From: Kribbella jiaozuonensis
GTDB lineage: Bacteria; Actinomycetota; Actinomycetes; Propionibacteriales; Kribbellaceae
Assembly: GCF_005233875.1 (NCBI RefSeq)
Contig: NZ_SZPZ01000003.1
Location: 1,172,489 to 1,236,488, forward strand
DNA length: 64,000 nt
Direction: 5' to 3'
Part shown: positions 15,528-24,900 of the stretch, in pieces
How the letters are laid out: every line of letters starts with the position of its first letter
Numbering within the stretch: the first letter of the stretch is position 1
Made by a program: the position numbers and the translations under genes
The notes under the pieces: generated by a model
The model's database searches: none
What the model was told of the DNA's origin: nothing
The model's input: only the letters and a program-made list of their open reading frames with translations

Positions 15528-18500
15528 TTACTGCGGGAGCTTCGACGCCGCGATCAGTTTGCTGACCGCAGTGTTGAGCTGCCCGCTGAGGAGGGCGTGA
15601 TCTGCGTCCGAGATGAGCTTGGACGCGGGTTCGTTCAGGTTCTGGCCGATGTGGTTCTGGGCGATCCATCGGCTGACTCCGACAACAGCGTCGTCCTCGG
15701 CGAAGGTGTCGGCCTTGGTGCGCTCGAGGAGCTTGGCGGACTGTGCGGCCGCGGCCAGCGCGATGGTTGCCTGCGGCCCCGACCAGTCCCTGACGCCGAG
15801 CGCGATGCTCGCCGCGACGCCGGCCGATACCGCATAGGCATCATGCTTGCGCAGCAGGCTGTTGCGTGCCTCGGTCAACGACTGTCGGGCCGCTGCCTGC
15901 GTCGTGAGACCCCAACCGAACGGGTACTGCGGGTCGTACGACGCGTCGCCGACGTTCAACGGCTGCTGGTCCTCGGTCCGCGGCCAGCTGACCGGCAGGC
16001 GACCGCTGAACGGAACCTTCCCGAACAGTACGTCGGCAACACCCGCGCCCTCGGTGCCAGGCAACCAGGATGCGACCACGGCGTTGATCTTGCTGAGCTG
16101 GTCCGCGATCACCTGCGGGCGCCCGGACACGACCAGCACGACGCACTTCATCGCACCGCAGACCTTGTCCACCGCGGCCTTGTCCGCGGCCGTGAGCTGC
16201 AGGTCGTGACCGTTGCCCACGTCACCGATTCCCTCGGCGTACGGGCGTTCGCCGACCACGACCACGCCGACGTCATGACCCTCCAGCGGAGCGGAGGCGT
16301 CCGCGCTGAACGTTGCCGTCGGCACCACCTGCTTGATCCCGTCGAGGATCGTCGTACCGGTGGTCGTCGCGCCCGAACCGCCTTGCCAGGTGATGCTCCA
16401 GCCGCCCATCTGGTTGCCCAGGTCATTGGCGTTGCTACCGGCAACATAAACCTTCTGGCCGGCGTTCAACGGCAGGAGGCTGCCGTCGTTCTTCAGCAAT
16501 ACCTGGGATTCCGCCGCGGCCTGGCGGCCGACCGCGCGATGGGCGGCCGATCCGATCGAGGCGATGTTCGACGTGTCGGCGTACGGGTGCTCGAAGAGGC
16601 CGAGCTTGAACTTCTCGGTCAGGATCCGTCGTACCGCGTCGTCGATCCGGGTCATCGGGATCCGGCCGGCGGCGATCTCGTCGGTCAGGCCCTGGGTGAA
16701 GCCCTGGTAGTTCGTCGGCACCATGATCATGTCGAGGCCGGCGTTGATCGACGTACGGATGTCGCTCGCGTAGTCGCCCGGCAGCTGGTCGATCGCCTGC
16801 CAGTCGCTGATCACGAAGCCGTCGAAACCCATCCGCTGCTTGAGTACGCCGTTGATCAGCTCGCCGTTCCCGTGCATCTTCACCGGCGGGGCGCCGTCGA
16901 TCGACATACTCGAGTACGACGGCATCACGGTGCCGACGCCGAGATCCACCGCGGTCTTGAACGGTGCCAGGTGCAACGTCTCCAGCTGCTGCCGGGTGAC
17001 CTGCGTGATGCCCTGGTCGATCTTGTACGAGCCCGTCGTCGAGCTGCCGTACGTCGTACCGCCGTCGCCGACGAAGTGCTTCGCGGTCGCGAGCACGTGG
17101 TTGTTCTGCTTGAGCTGACTGCCGTCGGCCTTGCCCTGCAGGCCGGTGATGACCGTCTCCATCGACTGCACGAGCGCGGGATCCTCACCGAATCCTTCGT
17201 ACGCACGGCCCCAGCGGTCGTCGCGGACCACGCAGAGGCACGGCGCGAAGTCCCACGGGATGCCGGTCGCGCGGACCTCGGTCGCGGTCACCTCGCCGGC
17301 CTTCTGCGCCAGCGCCGGATCGCGGGTCGCGCCGATCGCGATGTTGTGCGGCAAGATCGTTGCCCCGACCACGTTGTTGTGGCCGTGAACCGCGTCGACC
17401 CCGTAGATCAAGGGGATCTGGAGCCGGGTCGCCTGCGCGTTCAGCTGGAAGTTGTCGATCATCGCGGCCCACGCGGCCGGGGTGTTCGGGGTCGGGACCG
17501 AGCCGCCACCGGAGAGCAGCGAGCCGAGGTTGTACGACGCGATGTCCGTGCGGGAGCGCAATGCGTTGCGTTCGGCCTGGGTCATCTGGCCGACCTTCTC
17601 GGCCGTCGTCATCCGGGCAAGCAGGTCGTCGACGCGCTTCTTGATCGGGAGCTTCGAGTTGAGGTACGGGAGGTCGTGGGCGTTGATGACGACGACCGGG
17701 TTAGCAGGTGCTTTCGCGCCGGTGACCGTGAGCTCGAGCGGGATGGTCTCGGCGGGCTCGGCGGTGTGGTCCTTCTTCGTTGTCACCGCGACGGTCTGGC
17801 TGGTGCCGGACGCCGTACCGGCCGGGAAGGTGATCGTGCCGGCGACGGGTGTGTAGTCGGCGGCTGAGGCGCTGCCGGTGCCGGTCTTGTAGTCGACGGT
17901 GACCGGTGCTTCGAGCGGCGAGCTGTCGGTGGTGGCGACGGAGACCTTCACCTGCGCGGTGGCGCCCTCCTTGACCGGGTAGACGCCGGCGTCCGTGATG
18001 ACGCTCGCCTTCAGCGCCGGGTCGGCCTTGCCGTACACCTCGACCTGGTCGATCGCGAACTCGCCGGGCGAGCCGACCGGCATCGTGAACGCGTAGCCCC
18101 ACATGTGGGTCAGGTTCAGGATCTGGTCGATGCCGCCGACCGGTTGGTAGTCGCCGCGGTACTGCAGTTCGCTGAACGGGATCTCGACCTGGTGCCAGCC
18201 CTGCCAGTCGTCGGTGAAGCTGGTGTTCCACAGCTCGGAGGCCTCGGCGTTCGCGCCGCCGTCCTTGATCTCGAAGAAGATCCGCTTGCCGGAGCCGGGC
18301 GGGAGCGGTGCGGTGTTCTGCCCGTACCACCAGAACCGGATCCCCTTGTACGCCGACCAGTCGGCCGGGTTCACGTCGTACGTGATGTCGTGGCTGAAGC
18401 CGCCATACCCGCTGATGTTGTAGGTCCCGTGCAGGACCTTCTCACCGGCGGGGGCGTCCGCGCGGGTCTGGAGCTCCATCGTGGGCGGGTCGTCGGCGTC

Positions 18501-18671
18501 GCTGCCCCAGGTGAAGATGCCCGCGTTCGGCGGGTAGGCGAACGGCTCGCCCCCTTCGAACGCCGCCAAGGTGATCGGCGTCGGGTCATCGGCCACCGCC
18601 GGGCTGGACACCAGCAGTCCCGCGACCAGTGCCGCCGCCGCCACTACAGCAATCCGCCGCAAACCACGCAT
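15528..18671 (-). CDS. Secreted GH3 beta-glucosidase with CBM11-like and Calx-beta domains
   Basis: A 1047-residue exported glycosidase. The Sec signal peptide ends near residue 27 (SSPAVA). Residues about 32-214 look like a CBM11/galactose-binding beta sandwich (WNTSFTDDWQGWHQVEIPF). Residues 222-320 form a Calx-beta-like module (DYTPVAGTITFPAGTASGTS). From about 345 the GH3 catalytic region follows: YGVDAVHGHNNV, PCLCVVRDDRWGRAYEGFGE, AKHFVGDGGTTYG and the nucleophile Asp 623 in FVISDWQ. The C-terminal 120 residues are helical. ATG 18671 has GGGGAG 5 nt upstream; the longer frame lacks the signal peptide at its start. It probably releases glucose from beta-glucans outside the cell. A LacI-type operator lies about 100 bp upstream. 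Confidence 0.92.
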   Translation of the reverse strand: MRGLRRIAVVAAAALVAGLLVSSPAVADDPTPITLAAFEGGEPFAYPPNAGIFTWGSDADDPPTMELQTRADAPAGEKVLHGTYNISGYGGFSHDITYDVNPADWSAYKGIRFWWYGQNTAPLPPGSGKRIFFEIKDGGANAEASELWNTSFTDDWQGWHQVEIPFSELQYRGDYQPVGGIDQILNLTHMWGYAFTMPVGSPGEFAIDQVEVYGKADPALKASVITDAGVYPVKEGATAQVKVSVATTDSSPLEAPVTVDYKTGTGSASAADYTPVAGTITFPAGTASGTSQTVAVTTKKDHTAEPAETIPLELTVTGAKAPANPVVVINAHDLPYLNSKLPIKKRVDDLLARMTTAEKVGQMTQAERNALRSRTDIASYNLGSLLSGGGSVPTPNTPAAWAAMIDNFQLNAQATRLQIPLIYGVDAVHGHNNVVGATILPHNIAIGATRDPALAQKAGEVTATEVRATGIPWDFAPCLCVVRDDRWGRAYEGFGEDPALVQSMETVITGLQGKADGSQLKQNNHVLATAKHFVGDGGTTYGSSTTGSYKIDQGITQVTRQQLETLHLAPFKTAVDLGVGTVMPSYSSMSIDGAPPVKMHGNGELINGVLKQRMGFDGFVISDWQAIDQLPGDYASDIRTSINAGLDMIMVPTNYQGFTQGLTDEIAAGRIPMTRIDDAVRRILTEKFKLGLFEHPYADTSNIASIGSAAHRAVGRQAAAESQVLLKNDGSLLPLNAGQKVYVAGSNANDLGNQMGGWSITWQGGSGATTTGTTILDGIKQVVPTATFSADASAPLEGHDVGVVVVGERPYAEGIGDVGNGHDLQLTAADKAAVDKVCGAMKCVVLVVSGRPQVIADQLSKINAVVASWLPGTEGAGVADVLFGKVPFSGRLPVSWPRTEDQQPLNVGDASYDPQYPFGWGLTTQAAARQSLTEARNSLLRKHDAYAVSAGVAASIALGVRDWSGPQATIALAAAAQSAKLLERTKADTFAEDDAVVGVSRWIAQNHIGQNLNEPASKLISDADHALLSGQLNTAVSKLIAASKLPQ

Positions 18672-18767
18672 GGCCGCTCCCCACCTCAGCGCGAGCCTCA
18701 CACCCGCGTTCGGCCCGACTCTCAGCCCTCCCACCCCACCGGTCAATACCTCACCGGTTCCGAAACT

Positions 18768-18777
18768 AGAGCGCTCT
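18768..18777. promoter_or_regulatory. LacI-family (CebR/CelR-like) operator
   Basis: AGAGCGCTCT is a perfect 10-bp palindrome with the central GAGCGCTC core of actinobacterial cellobiose-responsive LacI sites (TGGGAGCGCTCCCA is the published consensus). It lies about 97 bp upstream of the GH3 start and 147 bp upstream of the divergent subtilase-like gene. Cellobiose-type induction of the glucosidase is inference. Confidence 0.55.
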
Positions 18778-18924
18778 CACGCTCCACGCGTGGCAGTCGC
18801 GAACAACTGCTCGAATCTGTCGATGAGAGTTCTCCCTTGCGTCCGTTCGGGTGGGACGCGAAGTCTGGACAGTTGGTTGGTGGGTGGGTGACTGTGGTCC
18901 CGGCGACGAGGGGGAGGGGACTCC

Positions 18925-20766
18925 ATGAAGCTCCGGTATGTGCTGAGCAGCGTGGCGCTGGTCGTTCCGATGGCTGTGGTTGCGGTGGTGTCACCCGCGA
19001 CGGCGGCGTCATCACAGGAACCGGCAGGCTCGGCCAAGATTCCGACGATGCTGCGGCAGAGTGCGGCGCTCGCCAAGGCCGGTGCGTCGGCCAAGGCGAA
19101 GGCCGCCGGCCCGCAGGCTCGCGCGCTCGGCGTGACGGACGGCGGCCGGATCGGCGTGCAGGTGTACGCCGCGGCGCCGGTGACTGCGGCGCAGGAAGGC
19201 GACCTGTCCAGGCTCGGGGTCTCGGTGCTGAAGAACTCGGCCGACTTCAAGGCCGTACCGGGTGCGGACCTGCCGAACACCGGACTCGTCTCCGCCTCGG
19301 TGCCGTACGACAAGCTCGACGCGCTCGCCGGCCTCGGCTGGGTCACCGCCCTGCGCCCGTCGCTCCGTCCGGCCGTCGACGCCGGCCCGATCACCGCCGA
19401 AGGAGTCCAGCTCCACAAGGCCGACAAGGCCCAGGCGCGCGGGCTGACCGGACGCGGGCAGAAGGTCGGCGCGATCTCCGGCGACGTCGACCACCTGGCC
19501 GACGCCGTCGCCGCGGGTGAGTTGCCGCCGGACGTGCAGGTGCTGCAGCAAGCAGCGTCGTACGAGGACGACGAAGGCACCGCGATGCTGGAGATCATCC
19601 ACGACATGGCGCCGGACGCGAAGCTGGCCTATGCCAGTACGCAGGACACGACCGCGCAGTACGTCGAGGCGTTCCACACGCTGGCCAACGCGGGCGTGAC
19701 GATGATCGCCGAAGACATCGCGCTCGACGACGAGCCGGCGTTCCAGCAGGGCATCGGCGCCGCGACGGCGGAGAGCCTGGCCAAGCACGGGATCTGGATC
19801 AGCTCCTCGGCCGGCAACCTCGGCAACCGGCACGCGCCGCGGGTGACCGCGGTCGGCACCGGCAAGGGCCCCGACGGGGTCACCGGACCGTTCAACGGCT
19901 GCCCGAACGCTCCCGACAACGTGGTGAAGCTCCGCGGCGCGGACACGTCGTACGACCTCAACCTGCTGCCCGGCGCCGCGTTCATGCCGACGCTGCAGTG
20001 GAGCGAGCCGCGTGCGGTCTACCCGACCGCCGGTCAGGGTGGATTCACCGACCTCAACCTGTATCTGATGGACGCCTCCGGTACGACGTGCCTCGCGGCC
20101 AGCAACGCGGTCCAGGCGAACGGGGTCGGCGACACCATCGAGCAGTTCATCTACGAGAACACGACCGGTGTGGCGCAGCCCGTCAAGCTCGTCGTCGACG
20201 TCCAGGGCACCTCGACCGCCCGCAAGGCGCCGATCCTCGATCTGCGCTGGCGTGCACTGTCGGCCGGCGTACAGACGATCGACCCGCCGGAGCGGGCCGG
20301 GTCGATGAACCCGGACTCGAACTACCTGGGCTTCGCGACCAGCGCCGGTGCGGTGAACGCCAGCCTGTCGGTCGACCCGAAGACCATCGCGCTCGAGCCG
20401 TACAGCGCGGCCGGTCCGACCCAGATCGTCACCACCACGCGCTGCCCGGGCGGGAAGCCGGGTCCGTGCAAGGGCGTCCCCGGTTCGTCGCGGAGCTTCC
20501 CGGCGCCGTACTGGGCCGCCGCTGACGGTGTCTCGGTGAGTGGAGCCGGCGGCTTCGGATCGGGCACCTGTCCGACCACCGTGCAAGGTGCTTGCCGGTT
20601 CTTCGGTACGTCGGCAGCTGCGCCGACTGCTGCCGGTGTGGCCGCGCTGACCCGGCAGGAGTTCGGTGGCCGGCTGGCGCCGATCGCGCTGAACGCGATC
20701 CTCGCTGCCCGGGCGGTGCACCGCACCGACTCCGGAATCGGAGCGGGCGTCCTGAGCGCGAGGTGA
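18925..20766 (+). CDS. Secreted subtilase-like protein with Glu at the catalytic His position
   Basis: A 613-residue exported S8-like protein. The signal peptide ends near residue 28 (SPATAASS). The Asp site is GAISGDVDHL (Asp 187). Where subtilases have HGTHVAG this protein has DDEGTAMLEIIHD, so Glu 217 takes the His position. WISSSAGNLGNR matches the oxyanion Asn region, and FFGTSAAAPTAAGVAAL carries Ser 563. A roughly 200-residue beta-rich insertion separates the Asn and Ser blocks. The Glu is reminiscent of sedolisins (Ser-Glu-Asp). It may be active at acid pH or inactive; sequence alone cannot tell. ATG 18925 follows GGGGAGGGG. It is divergent from the GH3 gene across a LacI-type site. 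Confidence 0.8.
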   Translation: MKLRYVLSSVALVVPMAVVAVVSPATAASSQEPAGSAKIPTMLRQSAALAKAGASAKAKAAGPQARALGVTDGGRIGVQVYAAAPVTAAQEGDLSRLGVSVLKNSADFKAVPGADLPNTGLVSASVPYDKLDALAGLGWVTALRPSLRPAVDAGPITAEGVQLHKADKAQARGLTGRGQKVGAISGDVDHLADAVAAGELPPDVQVLQQAASYEDDEGTAMLEIIHDMAPDAKLAYASTQDTTAQYVEAFHTLANAGVTMIAEDIALDDEPAFQQGIGAATAESLAKHGIWISSSAGNLGNRHAPRVTAVGTGKGPDGVTGPFNGCPNAPDNVVKLRGADTSYDLNLLPGAAFMPTLQWSEPRAVYPTAGQGGFTDLNLYLMDASGTTCLAASNAVQANGVGDTIEQFIYENTTGVAQPVKLVVDVQGTSTARKAPILDLRWRALSAGVQTIDPPERAGSMNPDSNYLGFATSAGAVNASLSVDPKTIALEPYSAAGPTQIVTTTRCPGGKPGPCKGVPGSSRSFPAPYWAAADGVSVSGAGGFGSGTCPTTVQGACRFFGTSAAAPTAAGVAALTRQEFGGRLAPIALNAILAARAVHRTDSGIGAGVLSAR

Positions 20767-20824
20767 ATTAAGAAGCTGTAGTGGTCCGATTGAGTGCAAA
20801 TTCAGTACTCGTATTCATGGACCG

Positions 20825-20855
20825 ATGCCGCCATCCCCGGAAAGGATGGCGGCAT
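20825..20855 (+). promoter_or_regulatory. Perfect 12-bp hairpin enclosing a start codon
   Basis: ATGCCGCCATCC (20825-20836) pairs with GGATGGCGGCAT (20844-20855) around a 7-nt loop. The 3' arm includes the first two bases of the ATG at 20854 and half of the AAAGGA ribosome-binding site (20841-20846). It could block translation of the LLM oxidoreductase, end the upstream transcript, or act as DNA operator. Confidence 0.65.
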
Positions 20856-21816
20856 GACTACACGTTTCGGGGTATTCGTCCCGCAGGGCTGGAAGATGGA
20901 TCTGGCCCAGATCGCCGATCCGATCGAGCAGTGGGAGGCGATGACTGACGTCGCCAAGCGCGCCGACGAGCAGTCCTGGGACTCGATCTGGCTGTTCGAC
21001 CACTTCCACACGGTGCCCGAGCCGAGTGACAACACCACGTTCGAGTGCTGGAGCGCGACCGCGGCGCTGGCCCGTGACACCAAGCGGGTGAACATCGGCC
21101 AGATGGTCGGCTGCAACGGCTACCGCAACCCGGCGCTCTACGCGAAGATCGCCTCCACCGTCGACGTCGCCAGCCACGGCCGCCTGTACGCCGGTATCGG
21201 CGCGGGCTGGTACGAGCACGAGTGGAAGGCGTACGGCTACGAGTGGACCGACATCCCGCAGCGGATGGCCGCGTTCCGCGAGGCGACCGAGATCATCTAC
21301 AAGATGTGGACCGAGGACAAGCCGGTCTACAACGGCAAGTACTACTCGGTCGACGCGCCGATCAACGAGCCGAAGGGCGTCCGCAAGCCGCACCCGAGCT
21401 TCTGGATCGGCGGCGGCGGCCCGAAGGTCACGCTGAAGCTGGTCGCGCAGTACGGCGACGCCGCGAACATCGGCGGCGGCAACCCCGAGGTGATCAAGGA
21501 GAAGTGCGACATCCTCCGGGAGCACTGCCGCAAGATCGGTCGCGACTACGACGAGATCATCAAGTCGACCGGGCTCAACGTGTTCCCGATCGACAAGGGC
21601 GACGACCCGCAGAAGGCGACCGAGAAGGCGCTCGGCCCGATGAACCGGGAGAAGTTCGACCGGGACAACCTGATCACCACCGAGGACGAGATCGCGAACA
21701 AGGTCGAGGCCTCGCTCGAGGCCGGCGCCGACTACGTGATCTTCTACATCCCCGGCGTGGCGTACGACCTGGATCTGCTGGAGCGCGTCGAGAACGTGGC
21801 GAAGCGGTTCGCCTGA
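20854..21816 (+). CDS. LLM-class F420-dependent oxidoreductase
   Basis: A 320-residue TIM-barrel enzyme of the luciferase-like family in its F420-using branch. FGVFVPQGWKM opens the protein; SIWLFDHFHTVPEP, RVNIGQMVGCNGYRNPALYA, YAGIGAGWYEHEWKAYGYEW and PSFWIGGGGPKVTLKLVAQY are the family blocks that shape the cofactor pocket. It is cytosolic; the substrate is unknown. ATG 20854 is supported by AAAGGA with 7-nt spacing and by the canonical N-terminus, but start and SD both fall inside a strong hairpin. A GTG at 20794 would add 20 unlike residues and is not favoured. It sits alone between two secreted subtilase-type genes. Confidence 0.9.
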   Translation: MTTRFGVFVPQGWKMDLAQIADPIEQWEAMTDVAKRADEQSWDSIWLFDHFHTVPEPSDNTTFECWSATAALARDTKRVNIGQMVGCNGYRNPALYAKIASTVDVASHGRLYAGIGAGWYEHEWKAYGYEWTDIPQRMAAFREATEIIYKMWTEDKPVYNGKYYSVDAPINEPKGVRKPHPSFWIGGGGPKVTLKLVAQYGDAANIGGGNPEVIKEKCDILREHCRKIGRDYDEIIKSTGLNVFPIDKGDDPQKATEKALGPMNREKFDRDNLITTEDEIANKVEASLEAGADYVIFYIPGVAYDLDLLERVENVAKRFA

Positions 21817-21829
21817 CCGGTACCGGTCA
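21814..21829. terminator. 16-bp perfect palindrome over the stop codon
   Basis: TGACCGGTACCGGTCA reads the same on both strands and begins with the TGA stop of the LLM oxidoreductase gene. As RNA it could form a tight hairpin with a small loop. As DNA it could be a dimer-binding site for the next gene, which starts about 100 bp on. Terminator is the weaker of two readings. Confidence 0.4.
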
Positions 21830-21932
21830 TGGCGGGTGTACGTCAGACGGACCGGTGGACCGGGGCCGAAGGCAACTGACAGGCTCCCGATGATGGCCTC
21901 GCGTGGGTCGGGGCATCGGGAGGTGTCCGCCT

Positions 21933-24900
21933 GTGCGGTACTCGAAGTCAGTTGGCCGATCGTCCCGGTCCGCGTCCGGTCTGCTCGCCGCGGTGGTCGT
22001 CAGTTCCCTGCTGCTGACGACCACCCCGGCGCACGCCGCGCAACCCGGCGCCGCCCAGCCTGCAGGTGCCGTCAACCCGACGCCCGGCGCGTCGGTCAAG
22101 CGGATCACGCTCGTCACCGGCGATGTCGCCGAGCTGACCACGAGCGCCAACGGGCAGGTGTCCGCCCGGCTGACCGACGACGAGCCGTACTACTTCGGCA
22201 CGTTCGACGGCGAGCTCAGCCTGATCCCGTCCGAGGCCTATCCGCTGCTCACCGCGGGCCGCCTGGACAAGCGCCTCTTCAACCTCACCGAACTCGCTGC
22301 GCAGGGGTACGACGACGCGAGCAGCGATCGCCTACCCCTCCTCCTGACCGCGCCGGCCACCCTGCGCAGCGCCCCTAGTACGCCGGCGGCCGCGACACTC
22401 CGCCGTACGCTCACCAGCGTCGGCAGCTCGGCGGTCACCGTGCAGAAGTCCGACGCGAAGGCGTTCTGGGACGGCATCAGCGGCCCGACGACCTTCAAGA
22501 CCAGCCAGGTCACGAAGATCTGGCTCGACGGCCGCACGCACGCCACCGACGACTTGTCGGACAAGCAGATAGGTGCCCCGACGGCCTGGAAGCAGGGGTA
22601 CGACGGCCACGGCGTCAAGGTCGCCGTCCTCGACACCGGGTACGACGCCGGCCACCCCGATCTCGCCAAGCAGGTCGTCGCCTCGGAGAGCTTCGTCCCT
22701 GACGAGGCGGTCCAGGACCTGCACGGCCACGGCACCCACACCGCCTCGATCGTCGCCGGCCTCGGTACTGCGTCCGACGGCAAGCGGAAGGGCGTGGCGC
22801 CCGGCGCGGGGCTGCTGATCGGCAAGGTGCTCGACAACAGCGGCGGCGGCTACGACTCCGAGGCGATCGCCGGTATGGAGTGGGCCGTCCAGCAGGGCGC
22901 GAAGGTCGTCAGCATGAGCCTCGGCGGCCTGCCGTCGGACGGCACCGACCCGATGAGCGAGGCCGTCGACCGGCTGTCGAAGTCGAGCGGCGCGCTCTTC
23001 GTGATCGCGGCCGGCAACGCCGGCGCCGAGCAGACCGTCGGATCGCCGGGTGCAGCGTCCGAGGCGCTGACCGTCGGCGCGGTCGACGCCGACAACAAGC
23101 TGGCCAACTTCTCCAGCCGCGGCCCGCGCATCGGCGACGGCGCACTCAAGCCCGAGGTGACTGCTCCCGGTGTGGAGATCGTGGCCGCCCGGGCCGCCGG
23201 TACCGCGCAGGGGCACATCCTCGGCCAGTACTACACCGCGCTCAGCGGTACGTCGATGGCAACGCCGCACGTCGCCGGCGCCGCCGCGATCCTCGCTCAG
23301 CGCCACCCCGACTGGACCGGCCCGCAACTGAAGGCCGCGCTGGCCTCGACCGCCGTCCCATCGGCCGGCGCCCGGACCGACCAGCAAGGCCTCGGCCTGA
23401 TCGACATCCCGAACGCGCTCGACCCGAAGGTCCTCCCGGACACTGCCAACCTGTTCTTCGGCGACCTGTCCTGGACCGGCCCGACCGCACCGGCACCGGT
23501 CACCCGGAAGGTTGCCTACCGCAACAACTCGAACCGCTCGGTGACCCTCACCCTGTCGGTCGACGCGAAGTCTCCGGCGGGGGTGGAGGCCGGGCTGACG
23601 GTGAGCCCAGCCCGACTGACCATCCCCGCCGGTGGTACGGCGTCCGCGGCCGTGACGCTCAACCTGGCGAAGACCAAGCCCGCCAACTACGCGGGCGTCC
23701 TGACCGCCCGCAGCGGAAGCAGCGTCGTCCGGACCGGACTCGGGTTCGCCGCCGGTGGTCGGTTGAACCAGGTGACCGTGAAGGCGATCGGGCGCGACGG
23801 CAAGCCCGCGACCACCGCGGCCGGCGCGAGCGGCGTGCAGCTGTGGAACCAGGACACCGGTGACGTCAACGCGATCGCCTTCGACGAGAACGGCAGCCGC
23901 ACCCTCGACGTACCGACCGGCCGATACAGCGTGATGGCTTACGCGGTGGGTGGCGACGAGGCGGACTGGGCCAACTCGATCACGTTGCTCGGCGATCCGG
24001 ACGAGTGGATCGGCACCGACCGTACCTTCACGTTCGACGCCCGGACTGCGCACAAGGTGACGATCAAGACGCCGCGACCGGCCGACGCGCAGAGCATCGG
24101 CATCGCCTGGCACCGCAAGGTCGGCGACCGGGATGCCGTCTCCGGCTGGGCCTTCGACGGCAAGGTTGCCAATGGCATCTACGTGCAGGACTTCGGAAAG
24201 GTTGCCAACGGCACCTTCCAGGTCGTGCAGCGCTGGGATCTCGCCCAGCCGCAGCTGACCGTCGACGTACCCGGTGCGGGCCGGCTGCCGACGCCCGGCG
24301 AGGGCTCCTACCGGACCGTGTACGTCGGCAACGAGAACCTCCCGCTGTACGACGGCGGCGACGGTACGCCGGCGGAGCTGACCGGCGCCAAGGACAAGAT
24401 CGCGCTGATCCGCTGGATCTCACCCGACGACATCGTCGCGCAGGTGCAGGCGGCGAAGGCAGCCGGCGCGAAGGTGGTCTTCGTTTACAACGAGGCGCCC
24501 GGCTACTGGTCGACCGGGACCGAGCAAGGCGTCCCGCTCTACCTCCTGCGCTCCGTACAGGGCAAGCAACTGCTGGCCGCCCTCGCGAAGGGACCGGTAT
24601 CGCTCAAGCTGAGCGGCGTCCTCGACAGCACCTACCGGTACGACGTCGCGATCGGACCGTCGACGGTGAAGGGACCGCTGACCTACGACGTGGCGAAGCT
24701 GCGCCCGGCCGTGGTGACCACGAACTTCCAGCGCAACGACGCGTGGTTCCTGCACACCGACCAGCGGATCGCGCACCTGCCCGGGATCAGCACTGGGCTG
24801 ACGTCGACGCGAGCAGTGACCGGGCCGGTGAGCCGGACCGACTACCTGGTCACCGACCTCAAGGGCGTGACCTGGGACGAGACGACCTCGGCTGGGGAGT

